This document shows, piece by piece, positions 58,599-64,000 of a stretch of DNA of 64,000 nucleotides (position 1 is its first letter; every line of letters begins with the position of its first letter). The notes beneath the pieces were generated by a model that saw only the letters and a program-made list of their open reading frames with translations, was not told the origin of the DNA and did no database searches. The DNA is taken from NCBI RefSeq assembly GCF_003046185.1, contig NZ_PZZL01000001.1, forward strand, positions 496,001 to 560,000, written 5' to 3'. The position numbers and the translations under genes are program-made. The stretch comes from Phreatobacter oligotrophus (GTDB taxonomy: Bacteria > Pseudomonadota > Alphaproteobacteria > Rhizobiales > Phreatobacteraceae).

Positions 58599-59516
58599 AT
58601 GGCCGCATGGAAGCCCGATGTCTGCCTCTATCACTTCCCCTGCGACGATGGTTTCGCCGCGGCGTGGGTGGTCCGCCAGCGCTGGCCGGACTGCCGCCTT
58701 GAGCCGACCAACTACGGGCTGCCGCTGCCCGACGGGCTCGCCGGCAAGAATGTCCTGATGGTCGACTTCTCACTGAAACGGGACGCCATGCTCGAATTGG
58801 CGCGCTACGCCCGGTCCGTCGTCGTGCTCGACCATCACGCGTCCGCCCAGGATGAGCTGCGCGACTTCACCGTGGGCTGGACCCCGATCCATCCCGACGC
58901 GCCGGAATTCACCGGCTGGCAGGTCATGCTGGATGATCCGCGCACGGATCCGACGCATCGCGTCCTTGCGCACTTCGATATGAGCCAGTCCGGCGCCCAG
59001 CTGGCGTGGGGCTTCATCCGGCCATTTCTGCCGCCCCCGCTCATCGTCAACTTCGTCGCCGACCGGGATCTGTGGCGCTTCGCCATCCCTAACTCGCGCA
59101 AGTTCTCCCTCTTCCTGCGCTCGCACCCCTACGACTTCGACGTCTGGACGGACATCGCCGACCGGCTGAACGCCGATCTCACCGGCGATGGTGTGCTTGC
59201 CGAGGCCGCGGCGATCGAGCGCTACCATGATGCCCGCATCGCCGAGCTGGTGCCGACGGCCACGCTGCAGCGCATCGGCGAATGGGCTGGCGTGCCCGTG
59301 GCGCATGCGCCCTACACCTTCGCCAGCGATCTCGGGCACGCGCTCCTCAAGGCCCATCCTGACGCGCCGTTCGCGGCCGTGGTGGTCGATGCCTATGGAG
59401 CCCGCACCTTCTCGCTGCGCTCCGAGAACAGCCGCGAGGACGTCAGCAAGGTTGCCCGTGCCTTCGGCGGCGGTGGCCACCGCAACGCCGCGGGCTTCCG
59501 CGTCCCGGTGGTGTGA
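58599..59516 (+). CDS. DHH-family phosphoesterase (prophage)
   Basis: 305-residue DHH/DHHA1 phosphoesterase. The metal motifs are FPCDDGFAAAW (D16, D17), MVDFSL (D56), VLDHHAS (DHH at 78-80), FVADRDLWRF, and the C-terminal DHHA1 substrate motif GGGGHRNAAG. Relatives are RecJ nuclease, nanoRNase and c-di-nucleotide phosphodiesterases; this one lacks extra RecJ domains. A phage role in nucleotide turnover or against cyclic nucleotide defence is possible. The ATG at 58599 has a GGA ribosome site; 58581 would overlap the previous gene. Confidence 0.88.
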   Translation: MAAWKPDVCLYHFPCDDGFAAAWVVRQRWPDCRLEPTNYGLPLPDGLAGKNVLMVDFSLKRDAMLELARYARSVVVLDHHASAQDELRDFTVGWTPIHPDAPEFTGWQVMLDDPRTDPTHRVLAHFDMSQSGAQLAWGFIRPFLPPPLIVNFVADRDLWRFAIPNSRKFSLFLRSHPYDFDVWTDIADRLNADLTGDGVLAEAAAIERYHDARIAELVPTATLQRIGEWAGVPVAHAPYTFASDLGHALLKAHPDAPFAAVVVDAYGARTFSLRSENSREDVSKVARAFGGGGHRNAAGFRVPVV

Positions 59517-59523
59517 GGCGCGC

Positions 59524-60195
59524 ATGTCGATGATCGCGACAGCGGTGAAACACATGCTGGCGGCCGGGATGCCGGCCGAGGCCATCGTGGCTGCCGTCGC
59601 CGAAATGGAGGCGGCGCTGGCGACCGGCCGCTCGAAGCATGCCGAGGCGCAGGCCCGCTACCGGGAGCGCAAGGCATCACAGGTGATCACGCGTGATCAC
59701 GCTGATCACAATGATCCCGGTGATCAGCCCCCCCACCCCCCGGAGACAAGGGTTTCCCCCGTACCCCCTTCCCAAACTCACACCCCCCGTTCGGGCCCTA
59801 AAGGGCCCTCACTGCCCCCCAGCGAGCGCGTGCTTGATGGCGCGCGCGAGGTCGCCGTTCGCAAGGCGATCGTCGCGGCCTTCGACGCCGTCGGGAAGTT
59901 GCCGCCGTCGATGCACCTCGTCGCCGCCTGGCTGGCCCGCGGCTACTCGCCGGAGCTGATCGAGGACGTCGTCTGCACCGGGATCCGCAACGGGCGGGCC
60001 GACAACCTCGCCTATTTCGAGAAGGTTCTGCCGGATGCCTTTGCCCAGGTCACGGCAAGACCAAGACCACCTCCCGATCCTTCGGAGCCCGCCACTGTCA
60101 CCGTCCTGAACACGAGAAAACGCCATGACCAGCAACCTTCCATCATCGACATCGGCCGCCACATCGCTGACAACCCACCACCGGGCTACACCTGA
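59524..60195 (+). CDS. Putative phage replication protein containing phased repeats
   Basis: 223-residue protein of unknown family. The N-terminus (AVKHMLAAGMPAEAIVAAVAEMEAA, then HAEAQARYRERK) is a helical bundle seen at the start of phage replication proteins. A low-complexity Pro-rich section follows, encoded by TGATCA repeats and C-runs. The C-terminal domain (VRKAIVAAFDAVGKLPPSMH, YSPELIEDVVCTGIRNGRADNLAYFEKVL) is conserved-looking. Position after the DHH gene and before the terminase matches an O/DnaT-like initiator. Function is inferred. Confidence 0.62.
   Translation: MSMIATAVKHMLAAGMPAEAIVAAVAEMEAALATGRSKHAEAQARYRERKASQVITRDHADHNDPGDQPPHPPETRVSPVPPSQTHTPRSGPKGPSLPPSERVLDGAREVAVRKAIVAAFDAVGKLPPSMHLVAAWLARGYSPELIEDVVCTGIRNGRADNLAYFEKVLPDAFAQVTARPRPPPDPSEPATVTVLNTRKRHDQQPSIIDIGRHIADNPPPGYT
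59684..59726 (+). repeat. Phased TGATCA repeats (possible phage origin)
   Basis: TGATCA at 59684-59689, 59694-59699, 59703-59708 and 59721-59726, plus TGATCC at 59712-59717, spaced 10, 9, 9 and 9 bp, roughly one helical turn. A C-rich tract (59727-59740) with more C-runs to 59820 follows. Iteron-like repeats inside the replication gene are how lambdoid phages place their origin. Confidence 0.65.
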
Positions 60196-60766
60196 CCCCC
60201 GAGCCCTTGCGGTGTTGATCGCCGAGGCCGATCGCCCGCTCTCCGGGCCGCTCTCGCATCTGCCCGGCATCGAGACGTGCCGACGGCTGATCGAGGCGGT
60301 GCAGGACACGCTCGCCGGCCAGACGCCCTGGCACGATGGTGCCGCGATGGCGACCCGGATCATGGCATGCACCAAGGCTCGCCCGACCGAAGCCGCAGAC
60401 ACCGGCCTGATCGTCGCGGAGATCGCCAAGGCCCTGTGCAGCTATCCGCCCGCGGTCGCCAGCCATGCGACCGAGCACATCATCGCTACCTTCCCCTTCC
60501 GGCCGACGCCGGCGGAGATCCACACCGCCGCCAAGGCCCGCGCGCAGGATCTCCGGATCGCCGCGGCCGTCGCCGAGCGCGTCATCAAGGCCCGCGAGCA
60601 CCGCAGCGAGCAGCGGCGCCTCGCCCAGGCGGAGGCCGAGGAGGATGCCCGCGCCATCGCCGAGGGCAGGGAGACAGCGGCCCAGCGCCGCGCCCGCGTC
60701 GCCGCCGAGGCCCGCGGCGTAATAGACAAGATCCGCGCCGCCCCCGACAACCACCATCAGGCCTGA
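60125..60766 (+). CDS. Hypothetical prophage protein (possible replication partner)
   Basis: 213-residue protein, overlapping the previous gene by 71 bp in another frame. The middle (GPLSHLPGIETCRRLIEAVQDTLA, AKALCSYPPAVASHATEHIIAT in part) is helical; the C-terminus is a long charged helix (REHRSEQRRLAQAEAEEDAR). In size and order it resembles a helicase-loader position (lambda P), but no motif supports that. The ATG at 60125 is chosen; the overlap is unusual and the true start may be later. Confidence 0.6.
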   Translation: MTSNLPSSTSAATSLTTHHRATPDPRALAVLIAEADRPLSGPLSHLPGIETCRRLIEAVQDTLAGQTPWHDGAAMATRIMACTKARPTEAADTGLIVAEIAKALCSYPPAVASHATEHIIATFPFRPTPAEIHTAAKARAQDLRIAAAVAERVIKAREHRSEQRRLAQAEAEEDARAIAEGRETAAQRRARVAAEARGVIDKIRAAPDNHHQA

Positions 60767-60780
60767 CGGGCGATGGTCCC

Positions 60781-61077
60781 ATGGGAAAGGCGACCATCCC
60801 GCCACCGCCGCCGGATCCACTGCTGTGGAAGACGCGGATCCGCGATCTTGAGCGCGAGCTGGATCTGCCGACGGTCCCCGGCATCGAGGATCTCGATGAT
60901 GATGGGGCATTCGCGCTGCCGCCGCGGCGACCGCCGGATGAGGACCGCGTCCTTGTCGACGTCTTCACCGTGGGCGCCGTTGTCGGCGCCGCTGGCATCG
61001 CCGCTGCCGCCTGGTGGCTGGTCGACACGTTCTTTCCGCTGGCACCGGGCGCCTTCCTCGGCGGTGCCGGCTTCTGA
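60781..61077 (+). CDS. Hypothetical small membrane protein
   Basis: 98-residue protein. A Pro-rich soluble N-terminus (IPPPPPDPLLWKTRIRDLERE) precedes one C-terminal membrane segment (VFTVGAVVGAAGIAAAAWWLV). It lies immediately before the packaging genes, where holin- or spanin-like genes sometimes occur, but there is no evidence for lysis function. Confidence 0.6.
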   Translation: MGKATIPPPPPDPLLWKTRIRDLERELDLPTVPGIEDLDDDGAFALPPRRPPDEDRVLVDVFTVGAVVGAAGIAAAAWWLVDTFFPLAPGAFLGGAGF

Positions 61078-61089
61078 CCGGATCAATCC

Positions 61090-61359
61090 ATGGCTCGCCT
61101 GATCTCAAGAGACGTTCCGCCGCCGCGGCGAACCGCCCATGACATTCAAGGGCAGCCGCTGATTATGGATCAGCGCGTCTATGCGTTCAGTGGTGTCCGC
61201 GTCGATGCCGCACCAGAACCCCGCCAAGGCAATCTCTTCGCATCCGTGAGCCCCGCGGGTGAGAGTGCGCCGCCGCCAGCCGTGGTCGATCTCGACGCCG
61301 GCGAGTATAAGGACATCACCGATGGTCGCAGCGCCGGCGATCCCCCCGGAGGGACGTGA
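61090..61359 (+). CDS. Hypothetical prophage protein
   Basis: 89-residue protein without hydrophobic segments, with Arg/Pro-rich N-terminus (LISRDVPPPRRTAHD) and acidic C-terminus (VVDLDAGEYKDITDG). Its stop overlaps the small terminase start (TGATG), suggesting coupled translation. No family recognised. Confidence 0.55.
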   Translation: MARLISRDVPPPRRTAHDIQGQPLIMDQRVYAFSGVRVDAAPEPRQGNLFASVSPAGESAPPPAVVDLDAGEYKDITDGRSAGDPPGGT

Positions 61360-62054
61360 TGCCGAAGCGCAGGACGCCGACGCCGCCACCGCAGCTGCTT
61401 GACGATAACTCCGCGGTCGAAGGCCTGACCTATCGCGAGGAGCTGTTCGCCCACCTCTACGTGGAGACGGCCAACGCGTCCGAGGCCTACCGCCGCGCCG
61501 GTGGCATGGCGAAGCGCCCCGATCAGGCCGCCTCGCAGATGATGGCCAAGCCCCATGTCGCCAAGCGGATCTCCGAGCTTCGCACCCGCCGGCTCGCCGC
61601 CATCGAGTTCAATGCCACGGAGGTGCTGTCCCGCCTCATCGCCCAGGTGCGTGCCGATCTCTCCGATATCTTCGATGGTCACGGTGCCGTGAAACCGATC
61701 CACGAATGGCCCGACGTCTGGCGCACTGGCCTCATCGCCGGAATCGAGGTGGTCGAAGAGTTCGATGACAGCGGCGATGAGCGCGTCCACATCGGCTACA
61801 TCAAGAAGGTGAAGGTCGCCGACCGGGTGAAGATCCTCGAGCTCGCCGGCCGGCACGTCGACATCAACGCGTGGAAGGCCACGCTGCGAGATCTCGACGT
61901 CTCCGACACCCTGCGGGCTATGCTGGAACACTTCTCCCGCGACACGTGGGTGAACGCCCCGACCGGAGAGACGGGCGCGCCGAAGGCCCCGAGCGCCGCG
62001 GCGCCGGCATCACCGTCGCCGGCCCCCGGAATGTCCATCCTCGACGGACGCTGA
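61359..62054 (+). CDS. terS: Terminase small subunit
   Basis: 231-residue DNA recognition subunit of the packaging motor. The N-terminal helix-turn-helix region LTYREELFAHLYVETANASEAYRRAGG and the block KRPDQAASQMMAKPHVAKRI match the Terminase_2 family, where LTxRQxxFxxxYxxxxNAxxAYxxAG is the signature. A Pro/Ala-rich C-terminus (GAPKAPSAAAPASPSPAPG) is probably disordered and may contact the large subunit. It starts at ATG 61359 (or GTG 61356). Confidence 0.88.
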   Translation: MPKRRTPTPPPQLLDDNSAVEGLTYREELFAHLYVETANASEAYRRAGGMAKRPDQAASQMMAKPHVAKRISELRTRRLAAIEFNATEVLSRLIAQVRADLSDIFDGHGAVKPIHEWPDVWRTGLIAGIEVVEEFDDSGDERVHIGYIKKVKVADRVKILELAGRHVDINAWKATLRDLDVSDTLRAMLEHFSRDTWVNAPTGETGAPKAPSAAAPASPSPAPGMSILDGR

Positions 62055-62070
62055 CCGGGGAGGGCATGCC

Positions 62071-63639
62071 ATGAGCGATCCCTTCGCCACGCTGTTTCCC
62101 TCCATCGAGGCGATCTCGCCGGCGGATCTCGTCGCGGCAATGCAGAACCGATGGTGGAGGCTCACCAACCTCTACTGGATCCAGAACAAGGATGGCGTCG
62201 CGGTCCGCTTCAACCCCAACGAGGCGCAGCGCAAGTTCCTGTTGGAAATGTGGTACCGCAACGTGGTGCCGAAGGCCCGTCAACGCGGGTTCTCGACCCT
62301 CATCCAGATCCTGATGCTCGATACCTGCCTGTTCAAGCCGGGCACGATGTCGGCCGTCATCGCCCAGGACGAGGACACCGCGAAGCAGATCCGGAACACC
62401 AAGATCAAGTTCGCATGGGAGCGGCTGCCGGCCTTCGTGAAGGAAATGGTCCCGCTCACCACCGACAACATCACCGAGCTGGTGTGGGCGAACGGTTCCA
62501 CCATGCTCCTCGCCACGTCCGTCCGCGGCGGCACCGTCCACTTCCTCCATATCTCCGAGCTCGGCAAGATCGTGCAGGCCTCGCCCCTCAAGGTGGAGGA
62601 GATCCAGCAGGGCTCCATCCCCGCGGTGCCGCCAACCGGCATCCTCGTGATCGAGAGCACGGTCGAAGGGCCGCACGGCCTGTTCGCCGACTTCTGCCGC
62701 ACCGCCCAGGCGAACGCTGACGCCAAGCGCGAGCTGACCCCGCTCGACTTCAAGCTGCACTTCGCCTCGTGGTGGGACGCCCCGGAATATCGGCTCGACC
62801 CGCGCCTGCAGGTGATCTCTCCGCAGATGAACGCCTATTTCGAGCGCGTCGAGGCGAAGATCGGCCGGCCGATCGATCCGTGGTCGCGCGCCTGGTACGC
62901 CAAGACGCTCGAATCCACCTTCTCCGGTGGCCAGGACAAGATGAAGCGGCAGTACCCCTCGTTCCTCGAAGAGGCGTTCGAGGTGTCGGCCGATGGTCTG
63001 TGGTTGTCCGAACCCATGGCGCGGGCACGCCGTGACGGCCGCATCGGGAAGGTGCCGCTCCTGCCCGGCTATCCGGTCAACACCTTTTGGGACATCGGCA
63101 CCGACGATGCGACGTCCATCTGGCTGCATCAGCGCGTCAACATGATGGACAACTTCGTCGGCTACATCGAGGGCAGCGGCGAGCCGCCCAGCTACTATGT
63201 GCGCGGGCTGGAAGACATCAGGGCCCAGCGGCATTTCGTATGGGGCAAGCACTTCCTGCCGCACGATGGTTCTGCCCGCCGCATCAATGCCGAGGTGCTG
63301 AAAACCTACGCCGACATGATCCGCGATCTCGGTTTCAGCAATGTCGAGATCGTGCCGCGCACCACCGATCTCAACGCCGCCATCGATGGCATGCGCGAGG
63401 AGTTCACCCGGTACCAGTTCGATGAAGAGGCCTGCGCGGAGGGCATCAAGCACCTCGACGGCTTCTCGAAGGCCTGGAATGCGACGCAAGGCGTCTGGAC
63501 CGGCGGCATCATGAAGAACGGCCACCAGCATGCCGCCGACGCCCTGCGCCAGAAGAGCCAGGCGGAGCAGGCCGGGCTCATCAACACCGGACCGTCGGCA
63601 CCGAGGCCGCGGCGACGTGCCTCGGCGATGGCCGCCTGA
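62071..63639 (+). CDS. terL: Terminase large subunit
   Basis: 522-residue packaging ATPase/nuclease. The ATPase domain has a Walker A-like KARQRGFST (residues 68-76, a common terminase variant) and Walker B-type LHISELGK (159-166). The RNase H-like nuclease domain has WDIGTDDATSIWL (D341), and HQHAADALR near 485-493 supplies the last acidic residue. It fits headful or cos packaging; which one cannot be read here. 16 bp after terS. Confidence 0.92.
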   Translation: MSDPFATLFPSIEAISPADLVAAMQNRWWRLTNLYWIQNKDGVAVRFNPNEAQRKFLLEMWYRNVVPKARQRGFSTLIQILMLDTCLFKPGTMSAVIAQDEDTAKQIRNTKIKFAWERLPAFVKEMVPLTTDNITELVWANGSTMLLATSVRGGTVHFLHISELGKIVQASPLKVEEIQQGSIPAVPPTGILVIESTVEGPHGLFADFCRTAQANADAKRELTPLDFKLHFASWWDAPEYRLDPRLQVISPQMNAYFERVEAKIGRPIDPWSRAWYAKTLESTFSGGQDKMKRQYPSFLEEAFEVSADGLWLSEPMARARRDGRIGKVPLLPGYPVNTFWDIGTDDATSIWLHQRVNMMDNFVGYIEGSGEPPSYYVRGLEDIRAQRHFVWGKHFLPHDGSARRINAEVLKTYADMIRDLGFSNVEIVPRTTDLNAAIDGMREEFTRYQFDEEACAEGIKHLDGFSKAWNATQGVWTGGIMKNGHQHAADALRQKSQAEQAGLINTGPSAPRPRRRASAMAA

Positions 63640-63735
63640 CGCACACGATCGGGGGCAACTCGGCCGCGGCCAATTGTCGTAACAGGGGAAATCGCCTAGC
63701 CAAGGCTATTCGGAGCACTCATCAGAGGGCGTGCC

Positions 63736-64000
63736 TTGGCCGAGGTTGATATCTCCCGGTGGCACTTCCGCCGCCCGCACGGCATGTTCATGGCCATCGG
63801 GACGTGGTGCCAGCACGGTATCGGCGAGTGGCGCCGCTGCCTCGTCATCATGCGGCGCGGATCCTTCGGCAGCGACGATCTGCGGATCTTCGTCGTGCAT
63901 GATGACGTCGACCTGCCGACCTATGCCGTGGATCTCGCCGGCATGGGCGACAAGCAGCTGGCATGGACGCTTGCCGGCAAGGCCTGTGAGCAGCTCGACA
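63736..64000 (+). CDS. Hypothetical prophage protein (3' partial)
   Basis: The frame is open from 63700 to the right edge and encodes at least 88 residues: ISRWHFRRPHGMFMAIGTW, then MRRGSFGSDDLRIFVVHDDV, with a beta-rich character. The start is probably TTG at 63736, 6 bp after AGAGGG; ATG at 63784 is an alternative. It is truncated by the window. The portal gene would normally come next after terL, so this is an inserted small gene. Confidence 0.55.
   Translation, partial: MAEVDISRWHFRRPHGMFMAIGTWCQHGIGEWRRCLVIMRRGSFGSDDLRIFVVHDDVDLPTYAVDLAGMGDKQLAWTLAGKACEQLD

Noticed and set aside
59727-59820. C-runs in the putative replication gene as a frameshift or assembly error
   Set aside because: The reading frame stays open through all runs and a conserved-looking C-terminal domain follows in the same frame, so no disruption is evident.
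63706-63900. Minus-strand open frame near the right edge
   Set aside because: It lies antisense to a plus-strand frame with a ribosome site and sensible composition, on the strand opposite to the packaging genes.
1-64000. Insertion sequences or transposase genes
   Set aside because: No transposase motifs, terminal inverted repeats or target duplications were noticed anywhere in the window.

Overview
The window is a GC-rich stretch of an alphaproteobacterial chromosome, most likely Hyphomicrobiales (Rhizobiales). The lineage call rests on three things: a giant Growth Pole Ring (GPR/RgsE)-type protein with apolipoprotein-like helical repeats, which is typical of polar-growing Rhizobiales; a GapR (DUF2312) protein; and STAS-fused MlaE, YcjX/YcjF and DgcN/DgcA sets in their usual alphaproteobacterial form. 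I cannot name the genus. Genes are densely packed and no gene-free stretch exceeds about 270 bp.

Chromosomal part, 1-45.6 kb. (a) 1-6.4 kb: a feruloyl-CoA synthase-like ligase (cut by the left edge), an ACMSD-type amidohydrolase and a Bug/TctC-type binding protein, convergent with an ABC importer of the sulfonate/taurine/nitrate type. Together these suggest aromatic acid uptake and activation. (b) 6.6-20 kb: single genes and small regulator-target pairs. These are a transglutaminase-like protein, a fatty acid hydroxylase family protein, MerR with a divergent CDF metal transporter and a textbook MerR promoter, methionine aminopeptidase, a 3-hydroxyisobutyrate dehydrogenase family enzyme with a divergent LacI regulator, AzoR-DoxX with a divergent LysR regulator, an MGDG-synthase-like glycosyltransferase, threonine dehydratase, CheZ and an HcaT-like MFS carrier. 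(c) 20-22 kb: a dgcN-dgcA pair for D-glutamate catabolism. (d) 22.3-26.2 kb: a four-gene Mla/MCE lipid transport operon. (e) 26.3-32 kb: the 1883-residue GPR-like polar growth protein. (f) 32-38.7 kb: Hpt phosphotransfer protein, ferredoxin, EamA permease, SixA-like phosphatase-YcjX-YcjF operon, universal stress protein. (g) 38.8-45.4 kb: FAD monooxygenase, VOC protein, EamA permease, cupin, DUF2848 protein, homogentisate dioxygenase with a clear promoter and MarR-like operator, and an MFS carrier.

Prophage part, 45.6 kb to the right edge. A tRNA-Gly(TCC) gene is followed at once by short direct repeats and a tyrosine integrase pointing at it, the classic layout of a phage left attachment end. 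From a control region near 56.0-56.74 kb, 22 genes run leftward to the integrase, nearly all joined by 4-bp ATGA/GTGA overlaps. They include a GapR homologue, PD-(D/E)XK nuclease, SNF2 helicase, HNH nuclease, J-domain protein, XRE protein, two ASCH-type proteins and several tiny membrane proteins. A CI-like repressor sits in the control region. Rightward genes encode a Cro-like protein, an unusual RHH/winged-helix fusion, an MT-A70 DNA methyltransferase, a DHH phosphoesterase, a probable replication protein carrying helically phased TGATCA repeats, and then both terminase subunits. The virion genes and the right attachment site lie beyond the window.

The best candidates for something new are the tightly coupled leftward prophage operon with its unnamed small proteins, the phased TGATCA array (possible phage origin), the RHH/OmpR-type fusion, and the 11/22-residue repeat arrays in the GPR-like protein.
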